Assembly: GCA_046160625.1 (NCBI GenBank)
Contig: JBJXGZ010000145.1
Location: 57,758 to 121,757 of the forward strand
Length of the DNA stretch: 64,000 bases
Direction of reading: 5' to 3'
Source of the DNA: M3007 sp046160625
Lineage (GTDB): Bacteria; Bacteroidota; Bacteroidia; Chitinophagales; Saprospiraceae
Under the pieces are notes generated by a model. It saw only the letters and a list, made by a program, of their open reading frames with translations, was not told the DNA's origin and ran no database searches. Of this stretch, positions 31,675 to 39,780 are shown in pieces; positions within the stretch are counted from its first letter, which is position 1, and each line of letters starts with the position of its first letter. The translations under genes were made by a program, and so were the position numbers.

Positions 31675-34545
31675 TCACACCCATCTCCGATACCAGCGTT
31701 TTATTGGCTCGAAAGAACCCTCTTTTTCAAGTTCTGAAAGGCTGCCATACCGGAGATAATGCGGAGCGATGCACCACAAGTAGAATTTAACGGCCAGGGC
31801 AAGCAAAAAAGCGCTTGCAACTTCAATCACAATGGTCTTCCAGCTGAGCAGTTTGGAAACCAGGGGCCCGCCTAAATGTCCCAAGACCTTTAAAATCACC
31901 AAAACACCAAGGGTAGATACACTCAGTACGAGGAGTGTGCGCTCCCGGTAGTACCACAAACCTGCCACAAGTCCTATTACAAGTAAAATAACGAACAGAG
32001 AGACCGTAATACGCAACCAGGTAATGATCTGAACAGAGCGAAAAACCTGCTTTTTACCCAATTCAAGGCGAGGCAGCAACCAACGACTCTTTTCCGGGAC
32101 CGTCATGTAGGGCTTTATTTCCATGAATTTCCAACGCTCCTTTGCTGCTTCGTCATCCACTGGTTTGGCTACAGTTGGGTCTTGTGGTTCGCTAAAAATA
32201 TCTCCTAATTTTCGGGCATCGAAGTCATGGTGCATTTGCTGATAGCCACTGTACATGAGCGCATACGCTTCGGCGTCGTTGAATGCATCGAGGTCGGTGC
32301 GAATTTCGGCAAGGGCAGCCTGCACGGTCTGCAAGATTCCATAGGTCGTGCGGGAAATATTATCACCGTCGTGGGCGGCCAACCATTGCTGACGTGTAGG
32401 ATCTTCGCAATATTTCCATTTGATAGGATTTGCCTGAAGATCTTTTGTAAGGTGAACGATGCTTAAGCTAGAAATTTGGCCTGAAGCGTAGCGCTCGCGC
32501 AAATCTAGAAACTGGCTCTCCCGGACCCGTGCTTGCAGAATGCTGTCGGAGCGCCAAAAGGAACCTAACATATCGTCGCTACTGATTTTTTCGGACGACA
32601 ATTGGCCACTGGCATCGCTGATGATCATTATTTTACATTCTTGCTCAAGCAGGCTCGCGATGCCTTGGTTGTCATGGACACCCCCATCTACAAGATGCAA
32701 GTCCTGGTTTTCGTATAAATCAGGGAAATGAACTGGTGTGAACAAGGCAGGCACGCAAGAGGATGCCCCAACGGCTGTTCCGAGCCGCGTTTCATCATAA
32801 GGTTCTGGGGCTTCGTCATAGTACATCCGCCGCAAACGAGGTTTTGAATCTATATCGGGTCGAATATTGGCTGGTGGCTCGCCCATCCATGATGCCGTGA
32901 ATTGCCAATTATGCCCTGTATTAAGTGAAGTAGCGTTGAGCACCAAAGTGGGAACCTTAAAATGACGCTGCCAATTCTGTTCTTTGGGTTTAAAATCTTG
33001 TTCTGTTCCTTTAGGTCTGATTTTCAGGTTGCTCATGAGCATAGGGTCTTCTCCACGCGACACTCCTTCATTTGCGATTTCTTGGTAGTAATCAGATTCA
33101 TACAACTCTGCAGCCCGCACGGTTCTAGAATATTTTTTGTCCAAAAATATCTTGAAATTAGGCCAAAACTCCTTCAAAATGCTCATTCGAAGGTTGCCTT
33201 GTACTGCACCCAGGAATTTACGCTCCATTTCTTGCACCAGCTCTATATAATCCAAAGGCTGGAGGGTCTCAGGGTTCGTTTCACCATCTTTCGTTGGACG
33301 TGCATCAGGTTTCTTTTCCAACAGATTTTTTAACAAAAGATAATAATAGGCGCCCGCAATGGAGCCGCCCGATACGCAGGATAGCACTTCGACATGGCGC
33401 AAAACGTCGCGTTCCGCCAAGGCCGCAAGTACGCCGATATGAAACAGGGCTGCCCGATGCCCGCCACCCGATAAACCCAGGCCGACTTTTCCCTTCGTTG
33501 TGTTCTCCGGCAAATCCGATGTTTTACATTCATACAACGCAGCGTAACACGCACGACTGGCGGTTTCGCATTTATCAATCGCATCATTAATCTCTTTGCG
33601 ATCTTCCTCTTTTTTAGCGTGGACCAAATCTTGCTTTTTCTGTGCAATAAAAAACTCTGCAAATGCAAGCATTTGCCGGACGGTTGTCTTTATCTCCCAA
33701 GCCCTAGGCTTATCAATTTTTGATGGATCTTTTTTGTTCGGGCTTCCTGTCGAATATGCTTTGTAATACGCTTCGGCCATCTCATATTCCCCAAGTCCAA
33801 AATGTGCTTCTCCCAAGGTTGGATTTATCCAGGATTCTAAGCGCCTGATTTTATCCGGGTCTTTTTGTTTTCTATTATAATCCTCAATAGCCTGATTCAA
33901 TTTGGGAATATAATCAATGATTTCTTTGCGCACTTTCTTGGCTTTATCGCGCCATTTATTAACACTTTCACCCTCTGCATCGTGCAGATTGGACATAACA
34001 TTGCTTCGTACAAAAGACATAAGGTCGAGTACAAAAGCATAGTTGATTGCATTATAGCCTGTATCAGTGTCTTCCAATAGGTGATGGCACTTTATCTCTA
34101 CATCGCTAGAGGTATCATCTTGTGCGAGTTGGCTCAAGTATTTCTTATACCAATACTCATAACCTTTTTGATAAAAATAGCGAGCGTGCAATAGGCTTTC
34201 AAAACGATTATCACTATACCACCGATATTTAAATGCCGCTCCGAGTTTGCCAAAAATTTCACAATCAAAACTTTCTGAGTCATCAATCTCATAAAGGTAT
34301 TGAATAGCCTTATCGAACTTGGTCGACGATGGCAAATCAGGATCCTTATAGAAGCAGAATGCCAAATGTTTAAGAATTTCCTTGCGTTCAGTTACAGACT
34401 TGCAGGTTTCTAAGATTTTCAAATATAATTCTGCTGAATAGGAGTACTTTTCCTCGTGTCGTAGTGTATCTGCTAACTTTCGAGGGGTGATGCCCTGTAA
34501 TGTGCCACCTGATAGAAATAACCGTGCGAGTTCGTAATTTTTCAT
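31675..34545 (-). CDS. TPR-like / patatin-like phospholipase / transmembrane protein
   Basis: About 956 residues from MKNYELARLF (34545; the frame runs 26 codons further up). N-terminal residues about 1-330 are all-helical with TPR-like repeats (GEAHFGLGEYEMAEAYYKAY) and a segment resembling the TRAFs-binding/DUF4071 helical domain. The patatin domain starts near 350: GLGLSGGGHRAALFHIG (oxyanion loop, about 355), CVSGGSIAG (nucleophile Ser in GxSxG, about 394) and LVDGGVHDN (catalytic Asp, about 618). Three or four membrane helices follow (about 846-935). It should be a membrane-tethered lipid acyl hydrolase. The accessory surroundings suggest a defence or conflict role, which is inference only. 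Confidence 0.82.
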   Translation of the reverse strand: MKNYELARLFLSGGTLQGITPRKLADTLRHEEKYSYSAELYLKILETCKSVTERKEILKHLAFCFYKDPDLPSSTKFDKAIQYLYEIDDSESFDCEIFGKLGAAFKYRWYSDNRFESLLHARYFYQKGYEYWYKKYLSQLAQDDTSSDVEIKCHHLLEDTDTGYNAINYAFVLDLMSFVRSNVMSNLHDAEGESVNKWRDKAKKVRKEIIDYIPKLNQAIEDYNRKQKDPDKIRRLESWINPTLGEAHFGLGEYEMAEAYYKAYSTGSPNKKDPSKIDKPRAWEIKTTVRQMLAFAEFFIAQKKQDLVHAKKEEDRKEINDAIDKCETASRACYAALYECKTSDLPENTTKGKVGLGLSGGGHRAALFHIGVLAALAERDVLRHVEVLSCVSGGSIAGAYYYLLLKNLLEKKPDARPTKDGETNPETLQPLDYIELVQEMERKFLGAVQGNLRMSILKEFWPNFKIFLDKKYSRTVRAAELYESDYYQEIANEGVSRGEDPMLMSNLKIRPKGTEQDFKPKEQNWQRHFKVPTLVLNATSLNTGHNWQFTASWMGEPPANIRPDIDSKPRLRRMYYDEAPEPYDETRLGTAVGASSCVPALFTPVHFPDLYENQDLHLVDGGVHDNQGIASLLEQECKIMIISDASGQLSSEKISSDDMLGSFWRSDSILQARVRESQFLDLRERYASGQISSLSIVHLTKDLQANPIKWKYCEDPTRQQWLAAHDGDNISRTTYGILQTVQAALAEIRTDLDAFNDAEAYALMYSGYQQMHHDFDARKLGDIFSEPQDPTVAKPVDDEAAKERWKFMEIKPYMTVPEKSRWLLPRLELGKKQVFRSVQIITWLRITVSLFVILLVIGLVAGLWYYRERTLLVLSVSTLGVLVILKVLGHLGGPLVSKLLSWKTIVIEVASAFLLALAVKFYLWCIAPHYLRYGSLSELEKEGSFEPIKRWYRRWV

Positions 34546-34642
34546 TTTTACTTGTTTGTTGGTTATCGAATTTGCACCTGGATGTGAACAATACACTTCC
34601 AAGCCGGCCCAAAAATCGCACAAACATCAGAATTATAATAAT

Positions 34643-34709
34643 AAAACGGCGCGAAAGGCCCATAAGCCCATCGCGCCGAATCGAAACAATCGTATCAATC
34701 GAAAAATCG
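34643..34709. repeat. Hairpin repeat RA copy 2
   Basis: About 67 bp: hairpin cggcgcg...cgcgccg, then aatcgaaacaatcgtatcaatc. It differs at only about five positions from copy 3 at 35970-36036. The two copies bracket the ATPase gene in direct orientation. Confidence 0.88.
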
Positions 34710-34737
34710 AACCCTCCTTCGCGCTACGGCCATTAAT

Positions 34738-34796
34738 GCAATTTCAAAATATCGCGCATGTAATTTCAAAATATTTTTCCTGTAATTTCAAAATTT
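34738..34796 (+). promoter_or_regulatory. Three direct repeats at exact 22-bp spacing (possible operator)
   Basis: gYaatttcaaaatWt occurs at 34738, 34760 and 34782, each start exactly 22 bp after the last, or two helical turns. The array ends 24 nt before the ATPase ATG. This placement suits a protein bound cooperatively along one DNA face. Confidence 0.65.
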
Positions 34797-34820
34797 TATC
34801 AACTTTGGGCTTTTAATGCC

Positions 34821-35972
34821 ATGTTCGTAGCACGTCAAATAGAAGCCCGCTTGCGGGAATTATTGCCCCAATACCCCATTTTGGCACTAACCGGGCCGCG
34901 CCAGTCAGGCAAAACCACACTCCTAAAAAAGGTATTCCCGGACTACCAGTACTTGTCGTTGGAAGACACAGATTTACGGAGTTTTGCAGAAAATGACCCT
35001 ATCGGTTTTATAAAAAAATACCCGGAACGGATCATTTTTGATGAAGCGCAACGTGTGCCGTTGCTGTTTTCTTATTTGCAGACGGCGGTGGATAAAAGCG
35101 GCAAAATGGGGCAGTTTATCCTATCTGGCTCACAGAATTTCCACCTGATGAGCAGTATTACGCAGAGTCTGGCCGGGCGAGTGGCCCTGTTCAAATTGCT
35201 CCCCTTGGATTTTCAGGAATTGCGCCAAGCAGGGCTTTTGGAAAACGACTGGAAAGAACAGTTGCTTAAAGGCTGCTATCCGGCTATTTACGACCGCAAG
35301 ATCAATCCAGCAGTTTTCTATTCCAATTATCTACAAACGTATATTGATCGCGATGTTCGGGAACTTTCAAGAGTGCAGGATTTGAGGCTTTTCCGAAATT
35401 TTCTCGCACTATGCGCAGCACGCACGGGTCAACTATTAAACCTGAGCAATCTGGCCAACGAGTGTGGCATATCGCAACCAACTGCCAAATCGTGGCTGTC
35501 GGTTCTGGAAAGCAGTTACATCGTGTTCCAATTGCAACCCTACTATCAAAATTTCAATAAGCGGATCAGTAAAACACCCAAGTTGTATTTCTACGATACA
35601 GGTCTTGCTTCTTTTTTACTCGATATGCGCCAGACCGCCGATCTGGACAACCCAACGCTTTTGGGTAGCCTTTTTGAAAACTTGGTAATTGCAGAATTCC
35701 ACAAACAGAATCACCATCAATATCGCCTTAAAGAATATTGGTTTTGGCGCGACGCACTGGGGAACGAAGTGGATTTGCTCTCTAAAAGCGGCCAGATGTT
35801 CGAGCTTTTTGAAGTTAAATCTACCCAAACGGTCCTTCCGGCACTTTTTAAAGGTTTGGACTATTTTGCAGGCCTAGCGGGTGAAAAAGTGAAAGAAAAG
35901 ACGCTTATTTATGGTGGCCAAGAGAATCAGGATCGAACGCTTTATAAGGTGCGAGCTTGGAATGGTGTGTAA
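34821..35972 (+). CDS. AAA ATPase with DUF4143 and restriction-endonuclease-like C-terminus
   Basis: A 383-residue protein of the AAA_14/DUF4143 type. Walker A is GPRQSGKTT (25-33) and Walker B RIIFDEAQ (70-77). A sensor segment FILSGSQNF, then a winged-helix-like middle (LLNLSNLANECGISQPTAKSWLSVLESSYIV), lead to a C-terminal PD-(D/E)xK-like fold with EVD near 316-318 and EVK near 331-333. These proteins are abundant and mobile in Bacteroidota, but their function is not established; toxin-antitoxin or defence roles have been proposed. The gene lies between two near-identical 65-bp repeats and under three spaced operator-like repeats, and its stop codon overlaps the thrS terminator. Confidence 0.9.
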   Translation: MFVARQIEARLRELLPQYPILALTGPRQSGKTTLLKKVFPDYQYLSLEDTDLRSFAENDPIGFIKKYPERIIFDEAQRVPLLFSYLQTAVDKSGKMGQFILSGSQNFHLMSSITQSLAGRVALFKLLPLDFQELRQAGLLENDWKEQLLKGCYPAIYDRKINPAVFYSNYLQTYIDRDVRELSRVQDLRLFRNFLALCAARTGQLLNLSNLANECGISQPTAKSWLSVLESSYIVFQLQPYYQNFNKRISKTPKLYFYDTGLASFLLDMRQTADLDNPTLLGSLFENLVIAEFHKQNHHQYRLKEYWFWRDALGNEVDLLSKSGQMFELFEVKSTQTVLPALFKGLDYFAGLAGEKVKEKTLIYGGQENQDRTLYKVRAWNGV

Positions 35973-36036
35973 AAACGGCGCGAAAGGCCCACAAGCCTCC
36001 CGCGCCGAATCGAAACAATCGTATCAATCAAAAAAT
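35970..36036 (-). terminator. Hairpin repeat RA copy 3: terminator of thrS
   Basis: Stem cggcgcg/cgcgccg with inner aggc/gcct and, on the minus strand, a T5 tract (A-run 35971-35975). It follows the thrS stop codon by under 10 nt, with a cgtatcaat direct repeat between. The ATPase TAA (35970-35972) shares its A-run. It is near-identical to copy 2. Confidence 0.82.
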
Positions 36037-36044
36037 CGTATCAA

Positions 36045-37964
36045 TTACAGCATCCCCTTCACCATCTCCGCAAACGCAGCCACACTCACCGCGCCCTGAT
36101 CTCCTTCCCCCTGCTTCCGCACGCTGACCGTACCAGCCTCTACTTCTTTCTCGCCCACGATGAGCAGGAACGGAATGCGCTTCATTTCATTGTCACGGAT
36201 TTTCCGCCCGATGGTTTCGTTGCGATCGTCTACCACGCCACGCAAGTCTTCGGTTTCAAGAGCCTGTTTGACCTGGTAGGAATATTCCACAAACTTGTCT
36301 GACACAGGCAGAATAGCAAACTGTTCCGGCGAGAGCCATAGCGGGAATTTGCCCGCGCAGTTTTCAATCAACACGCCCATAAAACGCTCCATGGAGCCAA
36401 ACGGCGCCCGGTGAATCATCACCGGACGGTGTTCTGCATTGTCGGCGCCGATATAGGTCAGGTTGAAACGCTCGGGCAGATTGTAGTCCACTTGAATGGT
36501 GCCGAGTTGCCAGGAGCGACCAAGCGCGTCTTTCACCATGAAGTCGAGTTTGGGGCCATAAAAGGCCGCTTCCCCGTATGCAGTAATGGTATCCAGACCC
36601 ACTTCAGCCGCCGCGTCAATGATGGCCTGCTCCGCTTTTTCCCAGTTTTCCTCCGAGCCAATGTATTTTGAACGGTCGTGCTGATCGCGGAGGCTGATTT
36701 GGGCGGTAAAATTGTCAAAACCGAGTTTTTGCAGCACGAAGCGCGTCAGTTCAAGTACGCCGAGGAACTCCTCTTTGAGTTGGTCTTCGGTGCAGAAAAT
36801 GTGCGCATCGTCTTGCGTAAAACCGCGCACCCTCGTGAGGCCGTGCAGCTCGCCCGACATTTCATAGCGGTACACCGTTCCGAATTCCGCTATACGCACG
36901 GGCAATTCCCGGTACGAGCGCGGGCGATACCCATAGATTTCGCAGTGGTGCGGGCAGTTCATCGGTTTGAGCAGAAACTCCTCGCCTTCTTGCGGAGTCA
37001 TGATGGGCTGAAAAGAGTCCTTGCCATATTTCTCCCAGTGGCCGCTGGTTACGTAGAGTTTTTTTGAGCCAATATGCGGTGTGATGACGGGCTGGTAGCC
37101 GCGCTTGATCTGTTCTTTTTTCAAAAAATCTTCCAGACGCTGACGAACAGCAGTGCCTTTGGGCAACCAGAGTGGCAAGCCGGAACCTACTTTTTCGGAG
37201 AACATGAAGAGCTCCAATTCTTGGCCAAGTTTACGGTGGTCGCGTTTTTTTGCTTCTTCCAGAAGCGTCAGGTATTCCTCCAGTTCCTTCTGTTTTGGGA
37301 ACGTGATAGCATATACACGCGTAAGTTGCTGGCGTTCAATATCCCCACGCCAGTAGGCTCCGGCGAGGTTGAGGATTTTTACGGCTTTGATAGTCTCTGT
37401 GTTGGGGATGTGCGGGCCTTTGCAGAGGTCGGTGAAATTGCCTTGCTGGTAAAACGTGATCTGGCCGTCTTGCAAGCCATCAATCAGTTCAAGTTTGTAC
37501 TGGTCGCCTTTTTCGGTGAAGTACTTGATGGCGTCGGCTTTGGAGACTTCGCTGCGCTTGTACTCGCTTTTTTGGCGGGCCAGTTCGAGCACTTTTTGCT
37601 CAATGGCGGGCAAATCAGCAAAGGTCAGTGGCTTGTCGCCCGAGTCAATGTCGTAGTAAAAACCGTTTTCAATGGCCGGCCCGATGCCGAATTTGGTGCC
37701 TGGGTGCAGCGCTTCAATGGCTTCGGCCAAAAGGTGCGCCGAAGAGTGCCAGAAGGTCTGCTTTCCCTCTTTGTCCTCCCATTTGTGGAAAGTGATGGTA
37801 GCATCTGAGTCAATCGGGCGACTCAGATCGCGCACCTCGCCATTGACGGAGGCGGCAAGCACTACGCGGGCGAGGCCCTCGCTGATGCTTTTTGCCACGT
37901 CCAGGGCGGTTGAACCGGCGGCATACTGACGAATGTTGCCGTCGGGGAATGTGATGTTAATCAT
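36045..37964 (-). CDS. thrS: Threonyl-tRNA synthetase
   Basis: A 639-residue class II synthetase. The N-terminal TGS domain (1-60, ITFPDGNIRQYAAGSTALDVAKSI) precedes the editing domain with HSSAHLLAEAIE. The catalytic core has KPMNCPHHCEIYG (zinc Cys and His), RELPVRIAEFGTVYRYEMSGELHGLTRVRGFTQDDAHIFC (motif 2) and HRAPFGSMERF (motif 3). The anticodon-binding domain occupies the C-terminal ~110 residues. Normal length and start. It attaches Thr to tRNA-Thr in the cytosol. It is single-copy in this window with no neighbouring infC/rplT cluster. Confidence 0.96.
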   Translation of the reverse strand: MINITFPDGNIRQYAAGSTALDVAKSISEGLARVVLAASVNGEVRDLSRPIDSDATITFHKWEDKEGKQTFWHSSAHLLAEAIEALHPGTKFGIGPAIENGFYYDIDSGDKPLTFADLPAIEQKVLELARQKSEYKRSEVSKADAIKYFTEKGDQYKLELIDGLQDGQITFYQQGNFTDLCKGPHIPNTETIKAVKILNLAGAYWRGDIERQQLTRVYAITFPKQKELEEYLTLLEEAKKRDHRKLGQELELFMFSEKVGSGLPLWLPKGTAVRQRLEDFLKKEQIKRGYQPVITPHIGSKKLYVTSGHWEKYGKDSFQPIMTPQEGEEFLLKPMNCPHHCEIYGYRPRSYRELPVRIAEFGTVYRYEMSGELHGLTRVRGFTQDDAHIFCTEDQLKEEFLGVLELTRFVLQKLGFDNFTAQISLRDQHDRSKYIGSEENWEKAEQAIIDAAAEVGLDTITAYGEAAFYGPKLDFMVKDALGRSWQLGTIQVDYNLPERFNLTYIGADNAEHRPVMIHRAPFGSMERFMGVLIENCAGKFPLWLSPEQFAILPVSDKFVEYSYQVKQALETEDLRGVVDDRNETIGRKIRDNEMKRIPFLLIVGEKEVEAGTVSVRKQGEGDQGAVSVAAFAEMVKGML

Positions 37965-38107
37965 GAAAAAAAGTGTTTAGCCCGGCCATACTAGAGTCGG
38001 GTGCCCGTGCCCCATACGAACGGAGTGGGCGGTTTGTAAAAATTTGAGGGACAAAGGTAGGGAAATGAAGAACGACTTACTTTGGTGTCGCTAAGCGCGC
38101 AAGTAAA

Positions 38108-39700
38108 ATGTCCTCTTTTAAAATAACTTTCTTCTTCTCCTTCGTACTGGTGGCAACTTCCGCGCTACTCCGGCTCCTGGCCTTCCACCAAACCCCATTC
38201 GCCACCGGCTGGGACAGCTATTTCTACCTCGTTCAGATAAAATCGCTGGAAGAAAGCGGGCACATGCACTCGCCTGAAGCCTCGCTGATCTATCCTTATC
38301 TGCGGCTTTTCTATTGGATAACAGGCGATTATGTGCTGGCGATGAAGGCTGGCGCGGCGGTCTTGTGCGGAATTTTCACGCTGTTGCTGTGCTGCCGAAG
38401 TCAGTCACTGCCGCTGCTCGGAGCCTGGTCGCTGTTCTCCCCACAACTGACTTATTTCGCGGCGCAATACCCGAAGAATTTGCTGGGCCTGGTGTTTTTT
38501 ATGGCCTTTGTGCGCTCCTTGGATTGGGCGGTTTCGAAGCAGCGAGCATGGGCTATGTTGCCCATTTTTCTGTTGGTTATCAATTACTTCGGGCATCGGA
38601 TGATGTTTGGATTGTCGGTGTTGTATCTATTATTATGGGTAGGGCTTCGGCTCAAATTGCGGTTCAATCGCCGTGCTTGGTGTTTTTCCCGCCGTGCTTG
38701 GTGTTTTCACCAAGCACACCTCAAGCAGGATACCCAGAGAAAGCCCCCATTTAGCCGATTGCACTTGTTGAAAACACCAAGCGTGGCGAAAACGCTGCTT
38801 GCGATAGGAGTCTTGCTTGGCGTTTTTATATTACTTGGAGAATTTTTCCCGGGCTTGACACATATTGCTGACTTGGGGCGGCTCAACGGAACGCTTAGCT
38901 GGCAACCCCAATTCTCCCCCTGGTCGTTTGTCCAATCTTTTGGCATGGAGCGCATCAGCAGCTGGTGGGTATTCGAGATTGCAATAGTCACAGGTTGCTG
39001 GCTGGCAGGACTGTTTTTTAGCAGAAAAAGCATTTCAAATCCGGCTCTCTTCTGGCTTTGCGGCCTCTTGCTTTTCCCGTTTTTGGAATGGTCGCTCACG
39101 GGTTTGGCCTGGCGGATGTTTTTGGTATTTGTGCTGCTTACCCCACTGGCTTTTGACTTTCAAAATGTTCCTAAAAAAGCCTCCATTGTATTTTTCACGG
39201 CATTTGTCGCGGCCTCGTTTTTTTCATGGAAATCCTATTCACCTGGACTTCATGATCCGGACTACGCATTGTTTAACAGGGTAACGGACAATGTAAAACG
39301 CCAACTTTCCGATCCCGATTCCTTCGGGATAAAACTTTCGGAAAGTTCAGTCAATAAACCCGAACTCTTCATCGCCCACAACGCCCTCGCTGAGTATTTT
39401 ACCTTTACCACAGGCACAGACGCCATGCCCTGGCTCCCTGAATATACAGTGGATTCCAGCAAGCTGTGGCGCATTGCCGCCGGGGTGCATGCACAAACGC
39501 TGCGCTATTTTGCAAGACCAGAAAATGCGGTGAAAATCAAACACTTAGGGGCTGGGTATTTCATCCTGCCAGAATTTGTCTGGCAACTTGCATTGAGAAA
39601 TGCTCGGACAGAAGGTGATGAATATTTCCTTGAAACGGCAGAATCCTGGTTGAATCCGCACCGAATTAGACCCGCATTTTTGTTGAAAAGAAAGCAGTGA
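38108..39700 (+). CDS. Multi-pass membrane protein of unknown function carrying two inserted DNA repeats
   Basis: A 530-residue protein with about 10-11 hydrophobic segments, an early DSYFYLVQIKSLEESGHMHSPEASLIYPYLR loop and a soluble C-terminus. The topology resembles GT-C glycosyltransferases or O-antigen polymerase-like proteins; DSYFY may be the acidic loop motif. Two stretches look inserted. Residues about 188-200 (RRAWCFSRRAWCF) come from a tandem/inverted repeat at 38669-38788. Residues about 400-414 (SDPDSFGIKLSESS) come from the 45-bp palindromic element. The gene converges with another large membrane protein. Function is not established. Confidence 0.6.
   Translation: MSSFKITFFFSFVLVATSALLRLLAFHQTPFATGWDSYFYLVQIKSLEESGHMHSPEASLIYPYLRLFYWITGDYVLAMKAGAAVLCGIFTLLLCCRSQSLPLLGAWSLFSPQLTYFAAQYPKNLLGLVFFMAFVRSLDWAVSKQRAWAMLPIFLLVINYFGHRMMFGLSVLYLLLWVGLRLKLRFNRRAWCFSRRAWCFHQAHLKQDTQRKPPFSRLHLLKTPSVAKTLLAIGVLLGVFILLGEFFPGLTHIADLGRLNGTLSWQPQFSPWSFVQSFGMERISSWWVFEIAIVTGCWLAGLFFSRKSISNPALFWLCGLLLFPFLEWSLTGLAWRMFLVFVLLTPLAFDFQNVPKKASIVFFTAFVAASFFSWKSYSPGLHDPDYALFNRVTDNVKRQLSDPDSFGIKLSESSVNKPELFIAHNALAEYFTFTTGTDAMPWLPEYTVDSSKLWRIAAGVHAQTLRYFARPENAVKIKHLGAGYFILPEFVWQLALRNARTEGDEYFLETAESWLNPHRIRPAFLLKRKQ
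38669..38788. repeat. In-frame tandem and inverted repeat in a coding sequence
   Basis: cgccgtgcttggtgtttt occurs at 38669-38687 and 38690-38707, with a partial inverted copy at 38709-38718 and a full inverted copy at 38771-38788 (two mismatches). The direct copies are 21 bp apart and encode the repeated RRAWCF. It has the look of the intergenic word-type hairpins. Confidence 0.85.
39303..39347. repeat. 45-bp palindromic element (in-frame copy)
   Basis: Outer aactttccg / cggaaagtt and inner atcccga / tcgggat. It matches the reverse complement of the intergenic element at 18085-18129 over the full 45 bp, except the loop and a few positions. Its length of 15 codons keeps the frame. Confidence 0.85.
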
Positions 39701-39780
39701 TTTTTGCCACTAATTGCACTAATTTTCACGAATCAATTTTTAGTGAAAATTAGTGCAATTAGTGGCTACCTCAAAATCAC
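39697..39780. repeat. Inverted repeat holding both stop codons, perfect 24-bp arms
   Basis: Arms 39706-39729 and 39743-39766 (gccactaattgcactaattt...) are exact reverse complements with a 13-nt loop. An outer pair, gtgatttt at 39697-39704 and aaaatcac at 39773-39780, contains the TGA stops of both convergent genes. Confidence 0.93.

Noticed and set aside
34643..36036. Insertion sequence with terminal inverted repeats
   Set aside because: The flanking copies are direct, not inverted, and the enclosed gene is a DUF4143 ATPase, not a transposase. Recorded instead as a possible cassette.
37074..37808. Plus-strand open frame of 244 codons inside thrS
   Set aside because: Phe/Leu-rich antisense translation of conserved synthetase codons; no independent evidence.
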